A stretch of 64,000 nt of DNA from Coriobacteriaceae bacterium (GTDB taxonomy: Bacteria; Actinomycetota; Coriobacteriia; Coriobacteriales; Coriobacteriaceae): the NCBI GenBank assembly GCA_902364975.1, contig CABJFQ010000008.1, positions 1-64,000 of the forward strand, read 5' to 3'. This document shows, in pieces, positions 51,633 through 61,196 of the stretch. The notes under the pieces were generated by a model that worked only from the letters and a program-made list of their open reading frames with translations, had not been told where the DNA came from and ran no database searches. The position numbers and the translations under genes were made by a program. Numbering within the stretch: position 1 is the stretch's first letter; each line of letters begins with the position of its first letter.

Positions 51633-53948
51633 TTAGCGACGCTTGCGGGTGGCCGTCGCCTTACGGACGGAGGTCTTCTTGGTCGGAGCCTTTTTCTCAG
51701 TGGGAGCGGCGGGGGAGGCCGGGGCCTCCTTGGCGGGCTCGGCCTTTGCCGAAGCCTTTGGAGCGGTCTTGACCTCAGCGGCCTTCGGCGCCGGTTCGGC
51801 CTTTACTGCGGGCTTGTCCTCGGCTTTAGCCTCTGCCTTGGAAGCGGCTGTCTTGGTCGTGGCCTTTTTGACCGTCGTCGTAGCGCGCTTGCGCGTGCTG
51901 GTCTTGGCGGCCGGCTTAACCTCGACAGCTTCCTCAGCCTTTGTCTCAGCGGGCGTCTCCTCGACTTTGGCGGCCGGCTTTGCGGCGGCCTTCGGAGTCG
52001 TCTTCGCGGCGGCCTTCGTCGTAGCAGCCTTCGTGGTCGTCGACTTAGTAGCCGTGGTCTTCTTGGCTGCCGTTGCCTTCTTGGTGGACGCGGTCGTCTT
52101 CTTGGCAGCGGTCTTGGCCGGAGCCTTTGCCGCGGGCTTAGCCTCGGCGGTGGCCTCAGCCTTTACCTCGGGAACAGCCTCGGCCTCGGCGGCCTTCTTG
52201 GCGGCTGAGGTGGTGCGCTTGCGCGTGGTCGTTGTCTTGGCAGCGGTGGTCTTGGTCGCCGCCGTCTTGGTCGCTGTGGCCTTCTTAGCCGTTGCCCTGC
52301 GGGCCGTCGTCTTCTTTGCCGTAGGCTTCGCAGCAGGCTCGGGCTCGGGAGTAGCCTCGGCCTTCACCTTAGGATCGGCCTTAACGGGCTCAGCTTCAAC
52401 CGGCTTCTCCTCGGCCTTGGGCTCCTCGGCAGCAGCGGGCTCCTCGACAGCCGCAGCAGCCTCCACAGCCGCCGGCCTCTCAATCTCCGGGTGCATAAAG
52501 AAGTACAGGTCCAGATACTTGTCGGCCGAGCGCGTCCAGCTAAAGTCCTGGCTCATGGCCTGCGTGATCAGCTGGTTCCAGGCATCGCGGTTATCCCAGA
52601 ACAGGCGAGCCGCGCGGAACACCGCGTCGCCCATCTCGTCGCCGTTAAAGTTGGTAAACGAGAAGCCCGTGCCCTCGCCGGTAAACTCGTTGTACGGCTG
52701 CACGGTGTCCTTCAGACCACCGGTCTCGCGAACAATCGGCAGGGTGCCGTAGCGCATGGCGATGATCTGTGACAGGCCGCAGGGCTCAAACTTCGAAGGC
52801 ATCAGGAACATGTCGGCGGCGGCGTACATGCGCTGCGACAGCGCCGGATCAAATTCGATGCGCGCGGCCATGGTGCCGGGGTACTTGTCCTGGAAGTAGC
52901 GTAGGCCGTCCTCGTAGTCGCGGTCGCCGGTGCCCAGCACGGCCACCTGAACGCCGCCGGCAAGAATGCGGTCGAGCGCGTACATGACCAGGTCCATGCC
53001 CTTCTGGCGCGTCAGGCGCGTGACCATCACCATGAGCGGACGGTCGTCGTGAACCTCGAGCCCCAGCTCTTCCTGCAGCTTGGCCTTGCACACGGCCTTG
53101 CCAGAACGGTCTTCAACCGTGTAGTTGGCGGCAATGCGCTTGTCGGTCGCCGGGTCAAAGCCGGCCACGTCAATGCCGTTCAAAATGCCCTGCAGCGCAT
53201 AGGAGCGCTCGCGCAGCACACCGTCCAGGCCCTCGCCAAACTCAGGCGTCTGGATCTCGTTGGCATAGGTGGGGCTTACCGTGGTGATGGCATCGGCATA
53301 GCGCAGCGCGCCCAGCATGTAGTTGATGCTGCAGGCATCGCAACGCAGCTGTGAGGCGGCCGCCGGTATATGCGCCACGCCCAGGATGTCCTCCATCACG
53401 GTGTCGCTAAACTGGCCCTGGAACGCCACGTTGTGGATCGAGAACACGGTCTTGACGCGGTCGTACAGCGGCAGGCCCTGGTAGAACTCGCGCAGGAACA
53501 CGGGCGCCAGTGCCGTCTGCCAGTCGTTGCAGTGCAGGATGTCGCACTCAAAGCCCTCGGGCAGGTGCTGCAGGCTCTCGGTGATGGCCTTGGAGAAGAA
53601 CGCAAAACGCTCGCCGTCGTCAAAGAAGCCGTACGGATAGTCGCGCGCAAAGTAGCGCTCGTTGTCCACGAACATATAGGTGACGCCGTCGTGCTCGAGC
53701 TTCTCGAGCCCGCAGTACTCGTTGCGCCAGCCCAGGCTCACGTAAAAGTCGGAGAAGTGCTCCATCTGCGCCTTGTACTCGTCCTTGATGGTTGCGTACT
53801 TGGGCACCATCACGATAACCTCGGCGCCGGCGCGCACAAGCGCCGCAGGCAGCGAGCCCGCCACGTCGCCCAGGCCACCGGTCTTTACAAATGGTGCGCA
53901 CTCGGCCGAGGCAAACACGATCTGCATCTTTTTGCTGGAATCTGCCAT
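51633..53948 (-). CDS. glgA: Glycogen synthase with long histone-H1-like C-terminal tail
   Basis: GT5 ADP-glucose-dependent glycogen synthase. Residues 1-~484 are the catalytic part: KTGGLGDVAGSLP near 22-34 binds ADP-glucose, and MPSKFEPCGLSQIIAMRYG is the C-terminal active-site loop. Typical GlgA ends at ~480. Here ~285 more residues are almost only Ala, Lys, Thr, Glu, Pro and Arg, first acidic (EEPAAAEEPKAEE) then strongly basic (TAKKTTARRATAKKAT, ending RKATATRKRR), like histone H1 or AlgP tails. ATG 53948 follows GGGAGA; ATG 53960 lies before it. Last gene of the glgB-P-C-D-A run. Confidence 0.93.
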   Translation of the reverse strand: MADSSKKMQIVFASAECAPFVKTGGLGDVAGSLPAALVRAGAEVIVMVPKYATIKDEYKAQMEHFSDFYVSLGWRNEYCGLEKLEHDGVTYMFVDNERYFARDYPYGFFDDGERFAFFSKAITESLQHLPEGFECDILHCNDWQTALAPVFLREFYQGLPLYDRVKTVFSIHNVAFQGQFSDTVMEDILGVAHIPAAASQLRCDACSINYMLGALRYADAITTVSPTYANEIQTPEFGEGLDGVLRERSYALQGILNGIDVAGFDPATDKRIAANYTVEDRSGKAVCKAKLQEELGLEVHDDRPLMVMVTRLTRQKGMDLVMYALDRILAGGVQVAVLGTGDRDYEDGLRYFQDKYPGTMAARIEFDPALSQRMYAAADMFLMPSKFEPCGLSQIIAMRYGTLPIVRETGGLKDTVQPYNEFTGEGTGFSFTNFNGDEMGDAVFRAARLFWDNRDAWNQLITQAMSQDFSWTRSADKYLDLYFFMHPEIERPAAVEAAAAVEEPAAAEEPKAEEKPVEAEPVKADPKVKAEATPEPEPAAKPTAKKTTARRATAKKATATKTAATKTTAAKTTTTRKRTTSAAKKAAEAEAVPEVKAEATAEAKPAAKAPAKTAAKKTTASTKKATAAKKTTATKSTTTKAATTKAAAKTTPKAAAKPAAKVEETPAETKAEEAVEVKPAAKTSTRKRATTTVKKATTKTAASKAEAKAEDKPAVKAEPAPKAAEVKTAPKASAKAEPAKEAPASPAAPTEKKAPTKKTSVRKATATRKRR

Positions 53949-53972
53949 ATTGTCTCCCATGTTGCAATTCGA

Positions 53973-54006
53973 GAATAGCCGCCTGGCACAAACCGGGCGG
54001 CTATTC
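53973..54006 (-). other. Intercistronic hairpin between glgD and glgA
   Basis: GAATAGCCGCC (53973-53983) and GGCGGCTATTC (53996-54006) form an 11-bp perfect stem without a T-run. It may tune glgA expression or mRNA decay. Confidence 0.6.
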
Positions 54007-54038
54007 TACATGTTACGAGCGATGTTGCGGTGCCAACG

Positions 54039-55166
54039 TTAACGTACGATGGTGGTATCAGAAGTTAACGGAGCCTTGCCCAGCACCAGGATGTTCTCGG
54101 GCGTGCCGCGAAGCTCGGTGTTGGTGGGGACCACGTTGTTCTTGTCCAGAATGGCGTTCTCGACGCGTGCGCCGCTCTTGATGATGCAGCTCTGGTTGAT
54201 GATCGAGTTGGTTACCGAAGAACCTTCCTCGACCACGACGCCGCGCGACAGGATCGAGTTGCGCACGGTGCCCTTGATGATGCAGCCGGCCGAGATGATC
54301 GAGTTGCACGCGTGGCTGCCGGTCGCATAGCGCGAAGGCGGCACGTCGTGAGCCTTGGTCAGGATCGGGCGCTCGGGAACGAAGAGCTGGTCGGCCACGG
54401 TCTGGTCGAGCAGGTCCATGCTGCGGCGATACAGCGACTTTTCGCTAAACACGCCCACGACCTCGCCCTTGTACTCGTAGCTGCACACGTCGATGTTGCC
54501 AAAGTCGCCCTGGAGTGCCTCGAGCAGGTCCAGATAGTCGGCGGCCTGGTAGTGGTCGATAATCTCGAGCAGCGTCTCACGGTTGACGATGCAGCAGTCC
54601 ATGGAGGCGTTATCGCCATACACGACGCCGGCGCTCACGCCCGTCAGGCGGCCGTTCTCGTTAATCTCGAGTTTGGTCTCGTCATCGACGTTACGCGTGG
54701 CCTTGCAGTACACCACGGTCATCTGGGCGCCGGAGTTCTCGTGCGCGTCGATGATGGTGTTGAGGTCCATGTTAAAGATGATGTTGGTGCCCATCATCAC
54801 AACATAGGGCATGTCCGAACGCTGGAACAGCGTCTTGTTGGAGATGATGTCGCGCAGCAGGAAGCGCATGCCGCCCTTGGTGGTGCCATACGCGTTGCCG
54901 GGCACCATGAACAGACCGCCCTTCTTGCGATCCAGGCCCCAGTCCTTGCCCGAGCCCACGTGGTCGATCAGCGAGCGGTAGTTACCCGGCATGACGACAC
55001 CGACGGTCTTAATGCCGGCATTCATCATGTTGGACAGCGGAAAGTCGATCAGGCGGTAGCGGCCCAAAAACGGAACGGACGCGATGGGGCGGTCCTTGAG
55101 CAGGACGCTGCCGTAGGTCGAAGAGTAGTTAGCGGTGATGTAACCGATGGCCTTGCGATTGATCAT
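54039..55166 (-). CDS. glgD: ADP-glucose pyrophosphorylase regulatory subunit GlgD
   Basis: A 375-residue GlgC paralogue. The nucleotidyltransferase domain is recognisable (VPFLGRYRLIDFPLSNMMNAGI), but the N-terminal pyrophosphorylase loop GGQGSRL of GlgC is absent, as in GlgD. The C-terminal left-handed beta-helix repeats are clear (NSIISAGCIIKGTVRNSIL). It forms a hetero-oligomer with GlgC in Gram-positive bacteria. ATG 55166 lies 4 nt after the glgC stop. Confidence 0.9.
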   Translation of the reverse strand: MINRKAIGYITANYSSTYGSVLLKDRPIASVPFLGRYRLIDFPLSNMMNAGIKTVGVVMPGNYRSLIDHVGSGKDWGLDRKKGGLFMVPGNAYGTTKGGMRFLLRDIISNKTLFQRSDMPYVVMMGTNIIFNMDLNTIIDAHENSGAQMTVVYCKATRNVDDETKLEINENGRLTGVSAGVVYGDNASMDCCIVNRETLLEIIDHYQAADYLDLLEALQGDFGNIDVCSYEYKGEVVGVFSEKSLYRRSMDLLDQTVADQLFVPERPILTKAHDVPPSRYATGSHACNSIISAGCIIKGTVRNSILSRGVVVEEGSSVTNSIINQSCIIKSGARVENAILDKNNVVPTNTELRGTPENILVLGKAPLTSDTTIVR

Positions 55167-55170
55167 CGGA

Positions 55171-56319
55171 TCATTCCCCCTTCCCGATAACGACGTCATT
55201 TCCAACGACGGCCGTATCCTTGGTGGTATCGACAGAGCCGAGCTTCACGCCCTCTTCGACCGTGGAGTTCTCGCCCAAAATAGCGCGGCAGATGTGTGCG
55301 CCGCTCTTAACGTGCGCACCCGGCAGCAGCACGGAGTCCTCGACCACGGCGCGCTCCTCGATAATGACATCGGTCGAAAGAATCGAGTGGCGAGCGGTGC
55401 CGTAGATCTTGCAGCCGTTGGAGACCAGGCAGTCGTCCAGGCGGCCGTCCGGTCCAATGTAGTGCGGCGGACGCGTGGTGATGTTGGACATGATGGGGAA
55501 GTTCTTGTCGAACAGATCGAACTCGGGGTTGTTGCCCAGCAGGTCCATCGAGGTCTCATGGAAGCTGGCGATGGTGCCGACATCCTTCCAAAAGCCGTGG
55601 AACTCGTAGCTGTACAGGCGTTTGTTCTCGCCGAGCAGCTTGGGGATGATGTCCTTGCCAAAGTCGTGGCTCGAGCGCTGGTCCAGAGCGTCCTCCTCGA
55701 GCGCCTCAATCAGCACGTCGGCCGAGAAGATGTAGATGCCCATGGAAGCGAGGTTCGAATCGGGCTTCTCGGGCTTCTCGGTGAACTTGGTGATGCGGCC
55801 GTCCTCGGGGTCGGTGGTCAGGATGCCAAAGCGGCTGGCCTCCTCCCACGGCACGGGCATAACGCTCACCGTGAGGTCGGCGTTGTTCTCAATATGCGTC
55901 TTGAGCATCTTGCGGTAGTCCATGCGATACAGGTGATCGCCCGAAAGAATCAGGACGTACTTGGGGTCGTTGGCCTTGATGTAGTCGAGGTTCTGCGTAA
56001 TGGCGTCGGCCGTGCCCGCATACCAGGCGCCACCGGTCTGCGTCTCGTACGGCGGCAGGATCGACACGCCGCCGTCACGGCTGTCCAGATCCCACGCCTC
56101 GCCGGAGCCCACGTAGGCATGCAGCAGGTAGGGACGGTACTGCGTCAGAACGCCCACCGTGTCGATGCCCGAGTTGGAGCAGTTGGAGAGCGAAAAGTCG
56201 ATAATGCGGAACTTGCCACCAAAGCTAACCGCCGGCTTGGCGATCTTTTGGGTGAGTGCCCCCAATCGGCTGCCCTGTCCTCCTGCGAGGAGCATCGCGA
56301 TGCATTCTTTCTTACTCAT
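55171..56319 (-). CDS. glgC: Glucose-1-phosphate adenylyltransferase
   Basis: Makes ADP-glucose from ATP and glucose-1-P, the committed step of glycogen synthesis. It has 382 residues with [39 protein letters not shown], the [11 protein letters not shown] stretch, FTEKPEKP and a C-terminal beta-helix. RBS AGAAGGAGAAAT is upstream. Partner of the adjacent GlgD. Confidence 0.95.
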   Translation of the reverse strand: MSKKECIAMLLAGGQGSRLGALTQKIAKPAVSFGGKFRIIDFSLSNCSNSGIDTVGVLTQYRPYLLHAYVGSGEAWDLDSRDGGVSILPPYETQTGGAWYAGTADAITQNLDYIKANDPKYVLILSGDHLYRMDYRKMLKTHIENNADLTVSVMPVPWEEASRFGILTTDPEDGRITKFTEKPEKPDSNLASMGIYIFSADVLIEALEEDALDQRSSHDFGKDIIPKLLGENKRLYSYEFHGFWKDVGTIASFHETSMDLLGNNPEFDLFDKNFPIMSNITTRPPHYIGPDGRLDDCLVSNGCKIYGTARHSILSTDVIIEERAVVEDSVLLPGAHVKSGAHICRAILGENSTVEEGVKLGSVDTTKDTAVVGNDVVIGKGE

Positions 56320-56360
56320 CGATTTCTCCTTCTGTCATCGATGTTCCTAAACCCATTAGC

Positions 56361-56389
56361 GACGGGCGCGGCGCAGCGTCACGCCCGTC
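56361..56389 (-). other. Hairpin between glgP and glgC
   Basis: GACGGGCG (56361-56368) and CGCCCGTC (56382-56389) around a 13-nt loop, with no T-run. Probably an mRNA processing or stability structure. Confidence 0.45.
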
Positions 56390-56425
56390 GAGTAATGCCG
56401 TGCGGCAAAGGGAGCTCGCGCGCCT

Positions 56426-58852
56426 TTACGCGTGCCAGATCTCGTCGCGGTACTCGCGAATGGTGCGGTCGCTCGAGAACCAGCCGGAGGAGGCGGTGTT
56501 GAGCAGGGCCTTGCGGTTCCAGGTCTCCTGGTCGCCGTAGCTGCCCGTGAGCGCCTCCCACGCATCCACGTAGCTGCGGAAGTCGGCCATGACCAGGTCG
56601 GGGTCGTTGTTGTTCATGAGCTCGTTGTAGATGCTCTCGAAGTTGCCCGAAAGACCCGCAAAGGTGTTGTCCTTGAGCTCGTCCATCACGCGGCCCAGAC
56701 GCTCGCGATCGTTGTTGAGCGTATCCCACGCAAAGTAGCTGTTCGACGCCCAGAGCTGCTCGACCTCGGGGGCGGTCAGGCCAAAGATGGCCTCGTTCTC
56801 GCGGCCGGCCAGGTCGGCGATCTCGATGTTGGCGCCGTCGAGGGTGCCCAGCGTAATGGCTCCGTTCATCATGAGCTTCATGTTGGACGTGCCCGAGGCC
56901 TCCTTGCCGGCCGTGGAGATCTGCTCCGAGATCTCGGCGGCGGGGTAGATGAGCTGGGCGTTGCTCACGCGGAAGTTGGGGATAAAGCAGACCTTCATGA
57001 CCTCGTTGACGCGGGCGTCGTTGTTGATGACGTCGGCCACGGAGTTAATGAGACGGATGGTCTCCTTGGCAAAGGTATAGCTCGAGGCAGCCTTGCCGCT
57101 AAAGATGAAGGTCGTCGGCGTCACGTGGAAGTTGGGGTCGGCGATGCGACGGTTGTAGATGTCCATCACCTTCATGATGTTCATGAGCTGGCGCTTGTAG
57201 GCGTGGAAGCGCTTAACCTGAACATCGAAGACGGTGTTGGGGTCAATGACCAGACCGGTCTCGGCCTTAACGTAGGCGGCCAGGCGCTCCTTGTTGGCGC
57301 GTTTGGAGGCACCCACGGCCTTCAGGAATTCGGTGTCGTCCTTAAACTCCTTGAGCTTCTCCAGCTCAAAGGCGTCCTTGAGCCAGCCATCGCCAATGGC
57401 CTCGGTCACGAGCTTGGCATAGGTGGGGTTGGCCTCGGCGAAGAAGCGACGGTGCGAGATACCGTTGGTCTTGTTGTTGAACTTCTCGGGCGTCAGGGCA
57501 TAGAAGTCCTTGAGCACGATGTTCTTGATGATGTCGGAGTGGATCTTGGCCACGCCGTTGACGCTGTGGCTGCAGATCACGGACAGGTTGGCCATGCGAA
57601 TCTCGCCGTCCCACAGAATGGCGGTCTGGCGCAGACGCTCCTGCCAGCCCTCCTGCGTGGTGTCGAACGACTCGTGCCAACGACGGCTGATCTCGTCGAT
57701 GATCTGGTACACGCGGGGGAGGAGCTTGGAGAACGTGCCGATGGGCCACTTCTCCAGAGCCTCGGGCAGGATGGTGTGGTTGGTGTAGCTCACGACCTGC
57801 GTCACGATGTTCCAGGCGTCATCCCACTCGAGCTTCTTCTCGTCGATGAGGATGCGCATGAGCTCGGGGCCGCACATGGCTGGGTGCGTGTCGTTGGTGT
57901 GGATGGCCACAAACTGCGGCAGCAGCTCCCAGTTCTCGCCGTGCTCCTTCTCAAAGGTATCGAGCAGGCTGTAGATGCCGGCCGAGACAAACAGGTACTC
58001 CTGCTTCAGGCGCAGCAGACGGCCGTGCTCGCCGGCGTCGTTGGGGTAGAGGATGGCGCTGATGGCCTCGGCCTCGGCACGCTCGGCATCGGCCAGGGCG
58101 TAGTCACCGCGGTTGAAGGCCTCAAGGTCAAAGTGCTCCTCGACCGGCTCGGCGGCCCAGACGCGCAGCTTGTTGACGGTCTCGCCGGCATAGCCCACCA
58201 CGGGGATGTCATAAGGGACGGCCAGGATGTCCTGCGTGTCCACCGTGCGGTAGAACGTGCGGCCGTTCTCCTCAAAGCCCTCAACATGGCCACCAAACTT
58301 GATGGTCACGGCCTTGTCCTGACGGCGGACCTCCCAAGGATAGCCGTGGGTGAGCCACTCGTCGGTGGCCTCGACCTGGCTGCCGTTGACGATCTCCTGC
58401 TTAAACAGGCCGTAGCGGTAGCGCATGCCGTTGCCGTAGCCGGCAATGCCCTCGGCTGCCATGGAATCCAGGAAGCATGCGGCCAGACGGCCCAGGCCAC
58501 CGTTGCCCAGCGCCGGATCGGGCTCCTGGTTCTCGATGACGGACAGGTCGAAGCCCATGTCGTCGAGCGCCTCGGCGACCATGTCGCGCACGCCAAAGTT
58601 GAGCAGGTAGTTGTCGAGCAGGCGGCCGATCAAAAACTCGATCGAGAAGTAGTACACGCGCTTCTTGCCCTCGGCGGTCACACGGGCGTCACTCTTGGTG
58701 GCAACGGTGCGTGCCTTCTCGGCCACGAGCTTGGCCAGGGCGTTAAAGCGGTCGAGGTCGCTGGCGGCCTCGACGCTCTTGCCGCTGATGCTCATGACGG
58801 CATCGCGATAGAGCTCGGTAAACTCCTGCTTGTTGTCGAAGATCTTATTCAT
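56426..58852 (-). CDS. glgP: Glycogen/maltodextrin phosphorylase
   Basis: A GT35 PLP-dependent phosphorylase of 808 residues, releasing glucose-1-P from alpha-1,4-glucans. It has ALGNGGLGRLAACFLDS, GYGMRYRYG-like substrate loop residues, HTNDTHPAM, RFFAEANPTY and the PLP-binding Lys in EASGTSNMKLMMNG. Second gene of the glycogen run. With GlgC it closes a cycle between glucose-1-P and glycogen. Confidence 0.95.
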   Translation of the reverse strand: MNKIFDNKQEFTELYRDAVMSISGKSVEAASDLDRFNALAKLVAEKARTVATKSDARVTAEGKKRVYYFSIEFLIGRLLDNYLLNFGVRDMVAEALDDMGFDLSVIENQEPDPALGNGGLGRLAACFLDSMAAEGIAGYGNGMRYRYGLFKQEIVNGSQVEATDEWLTHGYPWEVRRQDKAVTIKFGGHVEGFEENGRTFYRTVDTQDILAVPYDIPVVGYAGETVNKLRVWAAEPVEEHFDLEAFNRGDYALADAERAEAEAISAILYPNDAGEHGRLLRLKQEYLFVSAGIYSLLDTFEKEHGENWELLPQFVAIHTNDTHPAMCGPELMRILIDEKKLEWDDAWNIVTQVVSYTNHTILPEALEKWPIGTFSKLLPRVYQIIDEISRRWHESFDTTQEGWQERLRQTAILWDGEIRMANLSVICSHSVNGVAKIHSDIIKNIVLKDFYALTPEKFNNKTNGISHRRFFAEANPTYAKLVTEAIGDGWLKDAFELEKLKEFKDDTEFLKAVGASKRANKERLAAYVKAETGLVIDPNTVFDVQVKRFHAYKRQLMNIMKVMDIYNRRIADPNFHVTPTTFIFSGKAASSYTFAKETIRLINSVADVINNDARVNEVMKVCFIPNFRVSNAQLIYPAAEISEQISTAGKEASGTSNMKLMMNGAITLGTLDGANIEIADLAGRENEAIFGLTAPEVEQLWASNSYFAWDTLNNDRERLGRVMDELKDNTFAGLSGNFESIYNELMNNNDPDLVMADFRSYVDAWEALTGSYGDQETWNRKALLNTASSGWFSSDRTIREYRDEIWHA

Positions 58853-58946
58853 GCGTTCCTTTCCCCCGGGGATGTTTCTCCCGGAACGGTTATGACTTGT
58901 ATCCTACGCCCCCGCGGGGCGGGTAATTACACGTGTAACGACTTTG

Positions 58947-61196
58947 TTACGCATCCTTGCCAGACGACTTAACAGTGCCTGTTTTGGCCTTGGAGGCAGC
59001 CTTTTTGGCGGCTGACTTCTTGGCCGTGGTCTTGGCGGCGGGCTTGGCAGTAGCCTTAGTCTTGGCCGGAGCCTTCTTGGCTGTCGCGGGCTTGGGCTTC
59101 ACCGAGGACGTGCGCTTCATGGGCGCAGCCTTGGGAGCCTCCACCACCGGCGGCTTATAGCTGCTGGGGCCACGGCGCTTAAGCACCACGCCTGCCAGGC
59201 CGGGCACCTTTATCTCGATAGAGTCCATCTGCCCGTTCCAGGGATAGGGCTCGCTCGAGCAGGTGTAGGGCTCTTCGCCGGCGTATCCGCTGCCGCCAAA
59301 CTCGGGACGGTCAGAATCGAAGATGACCTCCCAGTCGCCCTCGCGCGGCACGCCCACGCGGAAGCTCTCGTAGCTCGCCGGATCAAAGTTGATCAGGATC
59401 ACCAGGTCGTCATCGATGTCCTCGCCCTGGCGCACAAAGCTCACGATGGACTGCTTGGAGTTATCCGCGTCGATCCAGGTAAAGCCGTCGTCGGTGTAGC
59501 CGCGCTCGTACAGGGCCGGCTCGGCGGTGTACAGGTGGTTGAGTGCCTTGATAAACGCCTGATGATGCTTGTGAGTCTCGTACTCCTCGGTCAGGAACCA
59601 CTGGATGGACTCGTAGTAGCGCCACTCAATAAACTGGCCGATCTCGTTGCCCATAAAGTTGAGCTTGGCACCGGGGTGCGTCATCTGGTAGAAGGCCAGC
59701 GTGCGCAGGCCGGCAAACTGGCGCCACCAGTCGCCCGGCATGCGGCCGATCAGCGAGCACTTGCCGTGCACGACCTCGTCGTGGCTCAGCGGGCAGATAA
59801 AGTTCTCGGTAAAGGCATACATGATGGAGAACGTGAGCAGCCCGTGGTTGCCGGGGCGCCACGGAAAATCGGTCTGCATGTAGTGCAGGGTGTCGTTCAT
59901 CCAGCCCATGTCCCACTTGTAGTGGAACCCCAGGCCGCCGTCCTGCGGCGGATAGGTCACGAGCGGCCACGCGGTGGACTCCTCGGCCATCATCATCACG
60001 TCGGGGTAGTGTGCCTCAACAGCGCAGTTGACCTGACGGATAAACGCGCTGGCGTCTAGGTCCTCCTCGGTGCCGTACTTGTTGAACTTCTTTTGGCCCG
60101 GATCGTCGATGCCAAAGTTGAGGTACAGCATGCTGGACACGCCGTCCATGCGAATGCCGTCCACGTGGAAGTTCTCGAGCCAGTACAGCACGTTGGAGAC
60201 CAGGAAGGAGCGGACCTCGCCGCGGGCGAAGTCGAACTTGTGCGTGCCCCAGTTGGGGTGAATCTCGTGCTCAAACAGCATGTGGCCGTTAAAGGTGGCA
60301 AGGCCGTGGTCGTCGGCGCAAAAACCGCCCGGTACCCAGTCCATGATCACGCCGATGCCCGCCTCGTGGCACGCATCGATAAAGTGCATAAGCTGCTGCG
60401 GGTTGCCGTAGCGCGACGTGGCGGCATAGTAGCCGGTCGTCTGGTAGCCCCAGGAGCCGTCGAAGGGGTGCTCCATAAGCGGCATGACCTCGATATGCGT
60501 ATAACCCATGTCGCGCACGTAGTCCACGAGCTCCACCGACAGGTCGTCGTAGGTGTAGAACTCGCCGCGCTGCGCGGGGAAGGGATCCATGGGGCCGGGG
60601 TAGTTGCCGTACTCGTCGGGCTCGCCCTGCGGCGCGTCGCCGTGACGTTTCCACGAGCCAATATGCACCTCGTAGATGTTAAGGGGCTGCGACATGTGGT
60701 TGTGGCTGGCGCGGCGCTTGAGCCACGCGGCGTCGTTCCACTGGTAGCCATCGAGGGTCCACAGCACGCTGGCGGTACCGGGAGGGCACTCGGCCTTAAA
60801 GGCGTACGGATCGGCCTTGTAGAGTTTTTCGCCCTCGTTGGTCTCGATAAGGTACTTATAGAGCTGACCCTGCTCGGCGCCAGGAATAAAGCCTTCCCAA
60901 ATAGCGCTCGTATGCATGGGCACCAGCGGGTTGGCTTGCTCATCCCAGCCGTTAAATTCGCCAATGACATGGACGCTCTTTACGTCGGGCGCCCAAACGC
61001 AAAAGCGCCAGCCGCGCGTACGATTCTGCGTGTCGGGGTGAGCGCCCATCTTTTCCCAGCTGCGCTCCCACATGCCAATGCCAAACAGGTAGACATCGTC
61101 CTTGGAGAGCTCCGGTGCGTGCGGGGCGGCTTTACGGGTAGCAGGCTTTTTGGTTGCTGGCTTTAGCTTTGTATCGCTCACGTTTGATCCCATCAT
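58947..61196 (-). CDS. glgB: 1,4-alpha-glucan branching enzyme with Lys/Ala-rich tails
   Basis: GH13 branching enzyme, 749 residues. CBM48 region ~60-150 (RFCVWAPDVKSVHVIGEFNGW), then the barrel with MPLMEHPFDGSWGYQTTGY, nucleophile Asp in DGIRMDGVSSMLY, acid Glu in MMAEESTAWP, and SHDEVVHGK. It has a Lys/Ala/Pro N-terminal extension (KPATKKPATRKAAP, ~10-25) and a ~70-residue H1-like C-terminal tail (AKKAPAKTKATAKPAAKTT, ending SGKDA), resembling that of GlgA. Start codon uncertain: ATG 61196 or 61193 (no good RBS), or an upstream TTG. Confidence 0.93.
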   Translation of the reverse strand: MMGSNVSDTKLKPATKKPATRKAAPHAPELSKDDVYLFGIGMWERSWEKMGAHPDTQNRTRGWRFCVWAPDVKSVHVIGEFNGWDEQANPLVPMHTSAIWEGFIPGAEQGQLYKYLIETNEGEKLYKADPYAFKAECPPGTASVLWTLDGYQWNDAAWLKRRASHNHMSQPLNIYEVHIGSWKRHGDAPQGEPDEYGNYPGPMDPFPAQRGEFYTYDDLSVELVDYVRDMGYTHIEVMPLMEHPFDGSWGYQTTGYYAATSRYGNPQQLMHFIDACHEAGIGVIMDWVPGGFCADDHGLATFNGHMLFEHEIHPNWGTHKFDFARGEVRSFLVSNVLYWLENFHVDGIRMDGVSSMLYLNFGIDDPGQKKFNKYGTEEDLDASAFIRQVNCAVEAHYPDVMMMAEESTAWPLVTYPPQDGGLGFHYKWDMGWMNDTLHYMQTDFPWRPGNHGLLTFSIMYAFTENFICPLSHDEVVHGKCSLIGRMPGDWWRQFAGLRTLAFYQMTHPGAKLNFMGNEIGQFIEWRYYESIQWFLTEEYETHKHHQAFIKALNHLYTAEPALYERGYTDDGFTWIDADNSKQSIVSFVRQGEDIDDDLVILINFDPASYESFRVGVPREGDWEVIFDSDRPEFGGSGYAGEEPYTCSSEPYPWNGQMDSIEIKVPGLAGVVLKRRGPSSYKPPVVEAPKAAPMKRTSSVKPKPATAKKAPAKTKATAKPAAKTTAKKSAAKKAASKAKTGTVKSSGKDA

